A stretch of DNA of 64,000 nt from contig CAJQON010000004.1 in NCBI GenBank assembly GCA_905479995.1, forward strand, positions 62,001 through 126,000, written 5' to 3'. The notes under the pieces were generated by a model. That model ran no database searches. It was not told the origin of the DNA and worked only from the letters and a program-made list of their open reading frames with translations. Of this stretch, positions 9,544 to 19,065 are shown piece by piece. The translations under genes were made by a program, and so were the position numbers. Source of the DNA: an uncultured Flavobacteriales bacterium (GTDB lineage: Bacteria > Bacteroidota > Bacteroidia > Flavobacteriales_E > Vicingaceae). Numbering within the stretch: position 1 is the stretch's first letter; each line of letters starts with the position of its first letter.

Positions 9544-12500
9544 TCATTCGTCAAATTTTCTTAAAAAGTCCTTTTTCTTTCTATCTGATGAATACATAAA
9601 CTGATAAGGTGTTTGACCTTTAGAAGCTTTAGATTTTCTTTTGTCAGGCTTAGTTTCAGTAATGGCAGAATTAAAGTCACCATTAGAAGAAATAGACTGC
9701 ATCATACCTCTTGTATAGTTAAAGAAATACCAATTGTTCCTATCAATTTCTAAATAAATTGTATAAGTATCACCACTACGTTTTTTTACCAATTCAATTT
9801 TTCCGGTTACATATTTATTAATTTGCTTATTATTAATATTACTAATTCCTATTTTTCCAAATGATTTGTAAGATTTACTATCATCATTCCATTTAAATTT
9901 AACTTCATTAAAAACAATAGCTTTCTTCAATGATTCTGGTAGTTTTTTAAATTCTCCATATAAATTGGCTTGAGCTATAAGATTGTCACCATCTTTTTTA
10001 CCTAACAACTCCCTTAATCCTTTTTCAAAAGTAGGTCTATCCAATTTAACAGGATCAAGTCCGTTTGCTTCTTCCATATGTTTAGCCATCTTTTTTAATG
10101 CATCATCCGAAAAGAAAAAGTCGTTTATCATAACCAAATCAAATATAACTTCATCGTCTAACTGATTGTGCTGAACTACACCAGCAGAGCTTAGCTTAAC
10201 TTGACCTAATTCACCTCCTAACTCCATTATGCCTTCACCATAAACCTTACAGTTTTTAGTATTTAAACTTAAGTAACTTCCTCTAAACGACATTTCCTGC
10301 AATTTGTCTTTGTTAGATATTATGTATTCTTCTTTCTCTTTATTGTAGAATAAGAAACCTTCTGAAGTAACAACCTCTGTATGGCTATACTTTTTCTTCC
10401 CATTTAAAAATGAAGTATAAATTCCTAACGAATCTGCGCTAAGCATAACACTAGAAAACAATCTATTTCCTGAAATGTTACTCGTATTACTATCTATTGG
10501 TAAATAAATTTCATTTGGATCAACCTCTGTTTCAAAACTAAACCAATCTCTAGTCAACAAATCGCAATCGTGCAATATTTTAGAATACCCTTTAAAGGTT
10601 AAAAATTGATTATTTGCCCTTAGTTTCACCTTCCCATAAAATTCATAATTAGGGCTTAATGTAAACTTAGCTGTGTCAGCAATTTGTGCAGAAGCATAAG
10701 TTTGACCCGTAGTATCTACACCTATATTTCCAAGATAAATGGTTTGAGATTTATCCACTTCATCAACATAATCTATATAACCAGTACCAGCATAACTCTT
10801 TTTTCCAAACACATTAATGTTAGAGTTATAAATATTATGGTTTTGGGTAATGTAACTCGCTACAACTCTAGAATTGTTTAAGGTTCTCATTTTTGCTTTT
10901 TTGTCTACAATAACTTTCCCACTATCTGGATAAATCATAGCATCAGCAATATTCATAAATTTAATTCCTTCGGCATAAATAATTTTGTTTTTAATATCGT
11001 ATTTGGCTTTAGATGAAAAGAAGCTCAATGAGTCCTGATCTGGATGAACCGAGATAAATTGAGCACCATCCAACTTAACTCCCGTAGCATCTGTTCCTTT
11101 AGCATCTCCAGCTGTAAGTTCAATATCATCATTATCCATATACCATTTAAACTCCTCCATATAACAAATGTATTCCATTGGTTCAAAGTTAATGTGAGAA
11201 CCTCCACCATTGGATTTAAATTGGCCATACCTTCCATCAAAAGTTACAAAAGCATTTACATTAACTGTTGAAAAGGCAAGCGCATCTGCATCTACACTCC
11301 CATCATCTTTCAACCTAAAGTCTGCGGTATCAGATTGAAAATCTTTAAATTTAAAGCGTATTAAATTGGCTTCTAATTCTGCCTTTTGAAACTCGAAATA
11401 ACCTTTCCCAGTTAAACCATCCGGTTGAATCATTGTTTGACCGTGCATGTAAGATTTCATGTCATACATAGCAATTGGCTTATCAATTTCTTTATGAAAC
11501 ATGATATCTTCATTCGGTAACCATCTAGTTTTAACGTTAAGACCTTCCACTGGAGGAAACTCCACAGCAACAGGGCTTTCTTCAACGGTGTATCGCTGGG
11601 CGATAGCATTCATTGAATCTGGAAAGAATATAAAATCATTTGAATAAGTAGTAGATGCAATATATTCGAGACTTCCATTCCCTCTAAGTCCTTCATTACT
11701 TAATCGTATAGTATCATTAAACGTACCTTTTCCTCCATACATATCAAAGCCATCAGGAGGTGTTTCTCTAATAAATCCAAGTGAATGGTCAGGTTGCAAT
11801 GTTAAAACTTCTTCAAAATCAGGAAATATACCTGCCGACATTAATGTCCCTTTAAATTGCAGTTGCTCATTATCAAAATTATCCATGCTATCAATCTGAA
11901 AAGGTTCTACATGGAAATAAAAGTCATTTCTACCGTAAACCCCACCTTGAACCGATTGCTTATCATAAAACACATAAGAATCTTTAAAACTGTTCAGCTT
12001 AGGGTATTCATCAGCAGGTTTTACTCCAGATTTGTTGTTGGGTTTATCTATTAATAAATTTCCTGTAATTTTTTCCAATACTGTTTTAACTTGTTTAATT
12101 GAAGGATTTCCATACTGATCTACTGCTCCAGTTTCAGCATAAATTCTCAGTGAATCAACATTTGGCATATCTACCATAAAGTCGTCATACTTAAAACTAA
12201 AGTTACTTCCCATAATATCAAACCTACCCGCCTCAACTTTTCCGCTAAAGTCAAAATCTCTGTTTTTCTTTAGCACAATTTCTCTTCGAGATGGATAAAT
12301 CACAACCTCCTGAGAATCACTTACATTAACAGAGCTAACTCCTCTTAATTTTAAATCATAGTTTAACAAACTTAGGGTAGCATTGCTAGCCCCTTGTACT
12401 TTAGAGTAAAAGCCTATTACATCATAATCGATGTTTCCTCCACTCGCTTCAACCCAATTCACTAATTTATCTTTTACTATAAAATATTTGCCGTCATAAT

Positions 12501-13998
12501 TATAATTTACAAAACCTCTATACGACAAATTCAACAACATTCCTTCAAGCTGAGAAAATGACCTTAATGTATGTGCTGCTAAATCTTCATTAGTAATATA
12601 ATTGGTATCTAATTTATCTACTAATTTTTTTATGTTGTACAATGGATGATCTGTCTGCATCACCATCATCCCGGTATAAGCATCATTACTAAAGTAATCT
12701 GCCGATACAAAAGTAGCATCAGTTTTAGTTCCTCCAGTTAAATTTTTAAACTCTATCATTGGTGAATCGACTTGCCATTCTAACACTTCAAAATCCATAT
12801 CAACCTGGTGGTATGAATCAGAGTATGGAGTTAATTTTATTCCTTTATGATCTCTAATTAATGATATTTTCCGATTGTCAATGAAAAATTTAAATGACAA
12901 TCCTGGATGGTAGATAGAATCATTGTTTAAATAAAATGTTGCTGAGGCAGTTTGCGATACAATTTTTTCTGGTTTAATGAAAAATGCTTTAGCTCCAACT
13001 TTTAAAAAAGGAAGGCCTTTTCTATTAAACATTAAAAAAGCATTTTGTTTAGCTGTTCCTCTTCCTACAACATTTCTTCCTTTTAAATAATACCCTCCAA
13101 TATAATCAACCCCATCTACAATATTTGGAATTTCCAAAAGGGCATCATATGAAGTAAACCTAGGATAGGATGCTTTATCCATTTTAACATTTGCCAATAC
13201 TTTCTCCTCTAACACTCCTTTCATAGGGTCTTCAAAATACCTGTAATCGTAAAAAGTAACCTCTTCAACTTTGTAATTTGGGGTAGTTGTTTTAATTGTA
13301 TAATTGTCCAGTTCAGCATAAACACTATCTGCAGAAAATCCAGCTCGCTCCCATGTTATTTTACCTCCTACACCAACCCACTTAGCTTCGGTAGGATAAA
13401 ATATACCTTTTGTATTTTTAATTACAGAACTATCTCCTTTTGAATAACATTTTAATGTAAGGGCTGCAAACTCTATTGTTGGCAGACTATCGTATCCAAA
13501 AGTATAATTGCTATTACTAACTCCCCATGAATTTGCAGCAGATTTATAGATTAAATTTTCTTCAAAAAGATCGTTACAAGATTTTAAATAATTAGAAAAT
13601 CGCTTTTTACTTTTGCCTTTTGCCAGTTTGGTTAAAATTGTATGCCATTGCACAAAATCTTCTTCTGTTTTATTTGTAGTATTTACAAAGTTAGAAATAG
13701 CATATATGTAATTTCTGAAATCAGGAAAAGCAGGCTTTCTTTTCTTAAGCATTAAATTACAAATAGAATAAACAGATTCACGTTGCTTCTCAGTAAATAA
13801 ACCAGCGTACCAATTCCAAGAGAAATCATCCATTACAACTTTACCGTCAGCACTTCTAGAATAAGTCAAGTAATCTTCCATTTCTTCAAAAAACAAAGTC
13901 GAATCAGAAGAAAAGTGCTTCACTTTTGTTTGCGAAAAGGATGAGAATCCGACAGCTAAAAAAGCTAAAAGCAATATGTATTTAAGTTTCTTTATCAT
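9544..13998 (-). CDS. Large exported protein of unknown function, beta-rich
   Basis: The product is 1484 residues with a signal peptide (MIKKLKYILLLAFLAVGFSSFSQ). I recognise no enzymatic domain. After a short helical N-terminal part (about 30-160) the sequence is dominated by short alternating beta strands. Recurrent phrases such as AKYDIKNKIIYAEGIKFM, VVIYPSRREIVLKKN and SFRGSYLSLNTKNCKVYGEG resemble the strand-turn pattern of OstA/LptA-like or TamB/AsmA-like beta solenoids. That resemblance is impressionistic. The C-terminus is basic (TKPDKRKSKASKGQ), with no T9SS sorting domain. Its ATG overlaps the prmA stop as ATGA, so the two are translationally coupled. A periplasmic or outer-membrane structural or transport role is inference. 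Confidence 0.8.
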   Translation of the reverse strand: MIKKLKYILLLAFLAVGFSSFSQTKVKHFSSDSTLFFEEMEDYLTYSRSADGKVVMDDFSWNWYAGLFTEKQRESVYSICNLMLKKRKPAFPDFRNYIYAISNFVNTTNKTEEDFVQWHTILTKLAKGKSKKRFSNYLKSCNDLFEENLIYKSAANSWGVSNSNYTFGYDSLPTIEFAALTLKCYSKGDSSVIKNTKGIFYPTEAKWVGVGGKITWERAGFSADSVYAELDNYTIKTTTPNYKVEEVTFYDYRYFEDPMKGVLEEKVLANVKMDKASYPRFTSYDALLEIPNIVDGVDYIGGYYLKGRNVVGRGTAKQNAFLMFNRKGLPFLKVGAKAFFIKPEKIVSQTASATFYLNNDSIYHPGLSFKFFIDNRKISLIRDHKGIKLTPYSDSYHQVDMDFEVLEWQVDSPMIEFKNLTGGTKTDATFVSADYFSNDAYTGMMVMQTDHPLYNIKKLVDKLDTNYITNEDLAAHTLRSFSQLEGMLLNLSYRGFVNYNYDGKYFIVKDKLVNWVEASGGNIDYDVIGFYSKVQGASNATLSLLNYDLKLRGVSSVNVSDSQEVVIYPSRREIVLKKNRDFDFSGKVEAGRFDIMGSNFSFKYDDFMVDMPNVDSLRIYAETGAVDQYGNPSIKQVKTVLEKITGNLLIDKPNNKSGVKPADEYPKLNSFKDSYVFYDKQSVQGGVYGRNDFYFHVEPFQIDSMDNFDNEQLQFKGTLMSAGIFPDFEEVLTLQPDHSLGFIRETPPDGFDMYGGKGTFNDTIRLSNEGLRGNGSLEYIASTTYSNDFIFFPDSMNAIAQRYTVEESPVAVEFPPVEGLNVKTRWLPNEDIMFHKEIDKPIAMYDMKSYMHGQTMIQPDGLTGKGYFEFQKAELEANLIRFKFKDFQSDTADFRLKDDGSVDADALAFSTVNVNAFVTFDGRYGQFKSNGGGSHINFEPMEYICYMEEFKWYMDNDDIELTAGDAKGTDATGVKLDGAQFISVHPDQDSLSFFSSKAKYDIKNKIIYAEGIKFMNIADAMIYPDSGKVIVDKKAKMRTLNNSRVVASYITQNHNIYNSNINVFGKKSYAGTGYIDYVDEVDKSQTIYLGNIGVDTTGQTYASAQIADTAKFTLSPNYEFYGKVKLRANNQFLTFKGYSKILHDCDLLTRDWFSFETEVDPNEIYLPIDSNTSNISGNRLFSSVMLSADSLGIYTSFLNGKKKYSHTEVVTSEGFLFYNKEKEEYIISNKDKLQEMSFRGSYLSLNTKNCKVYGEGIMELGGELGQVKLSSAGVVQHNQLDDEVIFDLVMINDFFFSDDALKKMAKHMEEANGLDPVKLDRPTFEKGLRELLGKKDGDNLIAQANLYGEFKKLPESLKKAIVFNEVKFKWNDDSKSYKSFGKIGISNINNKQINKYVTGKIELVKKRSGDTYTIYLEIDRNNWYFFNYTRGMMQSISSNGDFNSAITETKPDKRKSKASKGQTPYQFMYSSDRKKKDFLRKFDE

Positions 13999-14828
13999 AT
14001 TTTAATTAAATGCAACAATGTCCAATCATTTTTATGCTCTGAATCAACTAAACTTAAGCCGTTCTTTTTTGCTTCATCAATAATTAAATCAACATCAGAA
14101 GAAAAGAAACCACTTAACAATATATTTCCTTTAAGCGCCATACTTTTTGAATAGCTAACCATATCTGCTAAAAGAATATTCCTATTAATATTCGCTAAAA
14201 CGAGGTCAAACTCTTTATTTCCTAATAATTCGGCTCCACCCTTCTTAACTACAATGTCATCACAATTATTATTCCGAATATTTTCAATAGAATTATTATA
14301 TGCCCATTCATCAATATCTATTGCCTCAGTATACCCTGCATTTTTAAGCTTGGCAAGAATAGCTAGCACAGCAGTTCCACACCCCATATCTAAAACTCTT
14401 TTACCAGACAAATCAATATCCAACATCTTTTTTATCATTAAATATGTTGTTGAATGATGCCCTGTTCCAAATGACATTTTAGGGTCTATAACAATGTCAT
14501 ATTCAACTGCATCTTTTTTTAAATGAAATGGAGCTCTAATAAAACACTTACCTAAAACATCTATTGGTTCAAAATTCTCTTCCCAGGTTTTATTCCAATT
14601 TTGGTCGGCAATAAACTTTGTTTCTATTTCTATAGTAAACTCTTTATTTTTTAATATTGCAACAGTATTCATTGCACCTTCTTTATATTCCTCTTTTTGT
14701 ATGTACGCCTTAAGACCTTTTTCTGTTTCTACAAAGCTCTCAAATCCTATCTCAGAAAATTGAGCAACTAGAACTTCTCTCCCTAATACTAAAGGCTTTA
14801 TAACTGCTGTAATTTCTATATAATCCAT
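13995..14828 (-). CDS. prmA: Ribosomal protein L11 methyltransferase
   Basis: The product is 277 residues, close to the usual length. A substrate-recognition domain occupies the first 100 residues or so. The class I SAM-dependent methyltransferase core follows, with DPKMSFGTGHHST at about 115-127, the SAM-binding VLDMGCGTA at about 145-153 and LANINRNIL near 213. The FGTGHH and LANI motifs are diagnostic of PrmA. The enzyme trimethylates ribosomal protein L11 in the cytoplasm. It overlaps the following 1484-residue gene by four bases (ATGA). Confidence 0.95.
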   Translation of the reverse strand: MDYIEITAVIKPLVLGREVLVAQFSEIGFESFVETEKGLKAYIQKEEYKEGAMNTVAILKNKEFTIEIETKFIADQNWNKTWEENFEPIDVLGKCFIRAPFHLKKDAVEYDIVIDPKMSFGTGHHSTTYLMIKKMLDIDLSGKRVLDMGCGTAVLAILAKLKNAGYTEAIDIDEWAYNNSIENIRNNNCDDIVVKKGGAELLGNKEFDLVLANINRNILLADMVSYSKSMALKGNILLSGFFSSDVDLIIDEAKKNGLSLVDSEHKNDWTLLHLIKI

Positions 14829-15002
14829 ACCTTAAAATTTCAACATAAAAAAACGACTTTTTTTTCGGATAATCTAATAAATATAGCGCTAAGCATAAAC
14901 AATTGTTAGCTATTTTTAAACGACCTACGCATCATCATTAAACACAAGTATTAGAACCCTAAGTTATTCTGTTAAAAATATAACAGTTTTGTAATTTTTG
15001 TT

Positions 15003-15010
15003 TATTTTTG
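15003..15010 (+). promoter_or_regulatory. Possible -7 element for the ACT-like gene
   Basis: TATTTTTG matches TAnnTTTG exactly and ends 26 bases before the ATG at 15037. No TTG is found at the usual 17-23 base spacing upstream, so support comes from the -7 box alone. Confidence 0.3.
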
Positions 15011-15036
15011 AAGTCAAATTGTTAAATTTTGATTGT

Positions 15037-15702
15037 ATGAAAGCTACGCATGTTGTTGTTGAAGAGATTATTAAAAAATCACCTTTTTTAGAAGAAGCTT
15101 TAGCTGAAGGAATCATTAATCTTTCGTCTCTTTCTAGACAAATTAAACCAGAAATTGACGAAGAACTAAACAAGGACGTACAAATTGGCGCAATTGTTAT
15201 GGCCTTAAAACGTTTGTCGCCTAAGTTTGATCCGAACCTAAAAATTAAGGTGAAAAAAGTAATTAACCGCCTCGGAGACATAACAGTAAGGTCTAAAATA
15301 ACTTATTTCACGTTTAATAACTCCGATACTATTATAGATAAACAAGCACAGCTTCTTAAAGTATTGAAAGGTAAAAAAGATATCTTTTTTGCTTTCTCTC
15401 AAGGGGTTTATGAAACAACAATAATTCTGAGTGATTCGGAACAAAATGATGTTGAATCAATTTTTTCTAATGAATCACTTGTTCAAGCTACTAAAGGGTT
15501 ATCTTCTATTACAATTAAATTACCAAGTGAAAATGCAGATGTATCTGGTATTTATTATTTTATTCTTAAAAAAATTGCTTGGGAAGGTATTAATATTTTA
15601 GATATTATCTCAACTACGCATGAGTTTACAGTAATTGTTAATGACGAAAGTATTGATCGCGCATTCTCTATCTTAAAGAACTTAAATAAAGGAGACTATT
15701 AA
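15037..15702 (+). CDS. ACT-like domain protein, possible regulator
   Basis: The product is 221 residues from the ATG at 15037. An in-frame earlier ATG at 14998 is less likely, because a TATTTTTG promoter-like element overlaps that region. The first 75 residues are helical and could form a winged-helix-like unit (SSLSRQIKPEIDEELNKDV). The C-terminal 70 residues (SGIYYFILKKIAWEGINILDI, then HEFTVIVNDESIDRAFSIL, given as two pieces) look like an ACT domain of the aspartokinase type. No kinase domain is present. ACT domains bind amino acids, so an amino-acid-responsive regulator is a reasonable guess. It is divergent from prmA and is transcribed alone. Confidence 0.75.
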   Translation: MKATHVVVEEIIKKSPFLEEALAEGIINLSSLSRQIKPEIDEELNKDVQIGAIVMALKRLSPKFDPNLKIKVKKVINRLGDITVRSKITYFTFNNSDTIIDKQAQLLKVLKGKKDIFFAFSQGVYETTIILSDSEQNDVESIFSNESLVQATKGLSSITIKLPSENADVSGIYYFILKKIAWEGINILDIISTTHEFTVIVNDESIDRAFSILKNLNKGDY

Positions 15703-15869
15703 TTTCCATCAACACCGTTTTTCTTTAGTCGTTTTTACAAAAAAAATCTCTTTTGCGCAGTATTTGTGCAATCAATAAGTTTTGCTATTAAACATATTTA
15801 AACGAATCTTAACACAAGAACGAAGTGATAATGAAAGGAAAGCTTTTACACATATAAATAAACAAACCT

Positions 15870-15972
15870 ATGAACAACATTACTAAATTACATTATTGGA
15901 GGAGGGATAGTAATTTTAGTCTTAGTACTACTAAAAGTAGCATTTAAAAAAAATAAAAATCTCCTTTCCTAA
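15870..15972 (+). pseudogene. Possible small single-helix membrane protein with a frame break
   Basis: An ATG at 15870 opens a frame reading MNNITKLHY. From about 15885 the +1 frame continues as IIGGGIVILVLVLLKVAF followed by KKNKNLLS and a stop at 15970-15972. That is a single hydrophobic helix with a lysine-rich cytoplasmic tail, a plausible small membrane protein. No ATG lies in the hydrophobic frame, so either one base is extra near 15890, the start is unusual, or the resemblance is chance. The stop overlaps the convergent flavoprotein stop. A 19-bp motif shared with the GH16 gene promoter region lies about 100 bases upstream of the ATG. Confidence 0.35.
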
Positions 15973-17519
15973 TCTTCTTCGTGATAATGATTAGCAATGT
16001 CTTCGTACTTGATTTTTCGTTCACTATCTATTACTGTTAATGGAGCACAGACTCCATCACGACAGCTGTAACATTTTAGCTTATCTTTAAATACTGCCGA
16101 TTTATAAATTGATTTGCCCAACAACATTCTTGCAGCTTCCTGAACACCTTCTACTATAGAAGGATGAGGGTGAATCATATGAGCCAACTCATCAATTCCT
16201 TTATCCATATACATTAACAAGGCAACTGACTGTATTGCTGAAGAAGCGTGAGTACCAGCTGCACGCATTCCCAACACTTTCATTTCATCATCATCGGAAA
16301 CAATCAACTTAAAAAACCCTTCTGGTTTACCCATTGATATAGCTCTTGCAATAGTTGAATAATCTACTTTAGCAATTCGGTAAGGAATATTTTCATCTCG
16401 CAACATTTTTTCATTGGCACCAACAGAAGCTACTACTGGGTTTAAAAACATTATTGTGGAAACGTTATCATAGTTTATAGGTTTTACCGGGAAATCAGCA
16501 AACATCTTAACTACTGCATGTCTTGCCTCTCTTTCTCCAACATTCACCAATGGTATTCTTCCAGAAACATCACCAACAGCAAAAATGTGTGGAATATTTG
16601 TTTGAGTATCCTCATCGCCAATATGAACACCTCTTTTACTCATCTTAACTCCCGCATTTTCAATTTGAAGGCTCTTAATATTAGGAACTCTACCTATAGA
16701 CAGTAAAGCTTTTTCAACGGTTATTACTTCTACTGAACCATCCTTCCCTTCTATTTCATATTCAACCATTCCATTTTTAACTTCCATTCTTTTTAAACTA
16801 GAAGTTCTATGAATAACAACACCTTGTTTTTCCATGTTCTGAGAAATGAGTTCTGATATATCTCTATCCTCAAAAGGTAAAATTCGTTCCGCTCGATCTA
16901 TAATATGCACTTTGGTTTTACCAAAATTGGCAAAAATTGTGGCGTATTCACAACCAATAACACCAGCACCTACTATTACCAAGCTTTTAGGGAAATCATC
17001 CATATGGTGAATCCCATCAGATGTCATTATAATCTTTTCGTCAACTTCTATATTTGGCAATTTTCTAGGAGTACTTCCACTTGCAATAATAGTATGCTCA
17101 GCATGAATCACTACATCCTCACCATTTTCCTTAGTAATTTGAATTTCTTTATCTGTAACAAAATTTGCAACCCCTTTCTCGTAGGTAATTAATTCTGTTT
17201 CAGCATGAATTATTCTAAGGTGACATGTCAATTGAAACTTTCTATCAAAAACAGCTTCTTCAACATTTTTCTTCACATCATCAAAAGTAATATCTAAATT
17301 ACTATCTGCTCTATCTTTACCAAGTTCATCATAAACTTTTCGGTACCTTGTAGAAAACTCCCACATTGTTTTAGAAGATAATGCTCCGTCATAAATTCCA
17401 GCACCACCCAACTTATTCTTTTCAATTAGAATAACTCTTTTATCAAAGTCTATTGCTCTCATGGCAGCAGCATAACCCGCAGGTCCTCCTCCAATCACAC
17501 ATAAATCATATCTCTCCAT
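15969..17519 (-). CDS. FAD-dependent NAD(P) oxidoreductase, lipoamide-dehydrogenase-like without the redox disulfide
   Basis: The 516-residue protein has the class I pyridine nucleotide-disulfide oxidoreductase layout. The FAD-binding GGGPAG is at residues 10-15, a second Rossmann motif GAGVIGCEYA lies near 187, the FAD motif FAVGDVSG near 325, and a C-terminal dimerisation domain carries HPHPSIVEG near 457. Where active family members have CxxxxC after the FAD loop, this protein reads GGAGIYDGALSSKT, with no cysteine. It therefore cannot be a normal dihydrolipoamide dehydrogenase. Soluble transhydrogenase (SthA) is a partial precedent, since it also has an incomplete disulfide motif. The extra C-terminal segment CYSCRDGVC holds three cysteines. 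It follows the V4R histidine kinase gene with a 64-base gap. The electron acceptor is unknown. Confidence 0.82.
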   Translation of the reverse strand: MERYDLCVIGGGPAGYAAAMRAIDFDKRVILIEKNKLGGAGIYDGALSSKTMWEFSTRYRKVYDELGKDRADSNLDITFDDVKKNVEEAVFDRKFQLTCHLRIIHAETELITYEKGVANFVTDKEIQITKENGEDVVIHAEHTIIASGSTPRKLPNIEVDEKIIMTSDGIHHMDDFPKSLVIVGAGVIGCEYATIFANFGKTKVHIIDRAERILPFEDRDISELISQNMEKQGVVIHRTSSLKRMEVKNGMVEYEIEGKDGSVEVITVEKALLSIGRVPNIKSLQIENAGVKMSKRGVHIGDEDTQTNIPHIFAVGDVSGRIPLVNVGEREARHAVVKMFADFPVKPINYDNVSTIMFLNPVVASVGANEKMLRDENIPYRIAKVDYSTIARAISMGKPEGFFKLIVSDDDEMKVLGMRAAGTHASSAIQSVALLMYMDKGIDELAHMIHPHPSIVEGVQEAARMLLGKSIYKSAVFKDKLKCYSCRDGVCAPLTVIDSERKIKYEDIANHYHEED

Positions 17520-17583
17520 CTAAAAATATATTTTGAATACTAAAAGTAATAAAAATTAGTAGCGATACGTAGTAATAGAAGTA

Positions 17584-19008
17584 TTAATTCATTGGAAATT
17601 GAATTTCAAACCTTGTCCCATTCTTAGAATTTATTGTAACTATTCCTTCCAATTGTTCTACCAACGAATTTATTAAAACCAACCCCAAACTATCTGAGCC
17701 ATCTAAATCAACATCTGAAGGTATTCCAGGGCCATTATCCTCAATGATGAGTTCGTAGGCTTGTGGCAACACACTAATTTTAATAGAAATAGTTCCGTTC
17801 AGCATATCAACAAATGCATATTTAAAGGAATTAGAAATAATTTCATTTATAATTAATCCACATGGTATAGCTTTCTCGATTTCAAACTTCTCAATATTAA
17901 TCCCATCAAAATCATAATTAATTTTAACATTATCTATATTATAAGAATAACTTAAAAGGTCAACAATTGATCGAACATAATCATTTAATTCTACGTACTC
18001 AACATCTTCTGATTTATATAGCTTTTCGTGAACTAGTGCTAACGTTTTAATTCTATTTTGAGTTTCTTTAAACAAAAGAACTGATTGCTTTTCTGTAAGA
18101 TAATTGGATTGTAAATTTAATAGACTAGAAATAATTTGAAGGTTATTTTTTACACGATGATGAACTTCCTTTAACAATATATTTTTATCGCTTAAAGATT
18201 GTCTTATAGCCTCTTCCGCCTTCTTCCTTTCAAAAAACAATGGCACATCATATACTTCACTCAATTTATCTTTTGAATTGGTTTTAATGTATTCTTGAAT
18301 CTTATGAGGTGGAGCCATTACAAAAGAGCACTCATCGTCTCCTTTTGCACGACAAGTAATTTCTACTGCTGTTAAAGCAATCCCAAAACTTTGCTCACAC
18401 CATCCCGAAGAGTAAGCACTATTCATAATACAAACAGGAACAGCTGATTTTTCACCAGACTTAATCCAACTATCCGCTTCAAATGAATAAGGGTGGTTAT
18501 ATTTAAGATAGAAATTATCGTCTGGTGTTGGGTTACTTTCTTCTAGTATCTCAACATAAGCCCAGCCAGTATAGGCAAAATGAACTGGCCCTGCAGACAA
18601 TTTAGAAATAGGGTCTTCTACTTCCATTTTATCAATAAAGTTCTTGGCGTCTTGCGAACCAATAACATGAGCTATGTCAAATAAGAAATTTCGTCCAATT
18701 GTATGCGCTTTTTCATCTCCTTTATCAGCATACAAATCCTTTAATTTATTAAAAAAATCTACAGACAATGAAGAAGCTCTTAATAGCACATAACGCTCAT
18801 TGTTAATCTCGATAATACCTTTACTAGGGTCTGTTACAGTATTCTGAAAGTATTTATAAACGAGCTCTTCGGCATCGTTAAATATAGGTTTAAATTGATC
18901 GGGAACACTTACAGTATTATGTCCTTTTTTAATAAAGAAACTCTTTTTTAATTGAGCATTCTCTAGTTCCAATTCTTTAATTCGTTGTAATAATTTTTTT
19001 TGATCCAT
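17584..19008 (-). CDS. V4R-domain sensor histidine kinase (HisKA_2 type)
   Basis: The 474-residue protein starts with a short coiled coil (about 1-22). A V4R/4VR-like sensory domain covers about 45-235, ending in the typical cysteine pattern [13 protein letters not shown] (Cys219 and Cys227). A HisKA_2 phosphoacceptor segment follows ([20 protein letters not shown], His283/His284), then an HATPase_c domain with [12 protein letters not shown] and EDNGPGIP. No transmembrane segment is apparent, so it is probably cytoplasmic. V4R domains bind small hydrophobic ligands in known regulators. No response regulator gene is adjacent. It sits between the lytic transglycosylase gene and the flavoprotein gene in the same orientation. 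Confidence 0.88.
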   Translation of the reverse strand: MDQKKLLQRIKELELENAQLKKSFFIKKGHNTVSVPDQFKPIFNDAEELVYKYFQNTVTDPSKGIIEINNERYVLLRASSLSVDFFNKLKDLYADKGDEKAHTIGRNFLFDIAHVIGSQDAKNFIDKMEVEDPISKLSAGPVHFAYTGWAYVEILEESNPTPDDNFYLKYNHPYSFEADSWIKSGEKSAVPVCIMNSAYSSGWCEQSFGIALTAVEITCRAKGDDECSFVMAPPHKIQEYIKTNSKDKLSEVYDVPLFFERKKAEEAIRQSLSDKNILLKEVHHRVKNNLQIISSLLNLQSNYLTEKQSVLLFKETQNRIKTLALVHEKLYKSEDVEYVELNDYVRSIVDLLSYSYNIDNVKINYDFDGINIEKFEIEKAIPCGLIINEIISNSFKYAFVDMLNGTISIKISVLPQAYELIIEDNGPGIPSDVDLDGSDSLGLVLINSLVEQLEGIVTINSKNGTRFEIQFPMN

Positions 19009-19065
19009 TTATGTAGTTAGTAGTAGTCATAAATGTAAAGATTTTTTTTATAACTAACAGGTTCT

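Noticed and set aside
15969-17519. Dihydrolipoamide dehydrogenase (E3) call
   Set aside because: Both redox-active cysteines are missing, and no lipoyl-enzyme complex genes are present.
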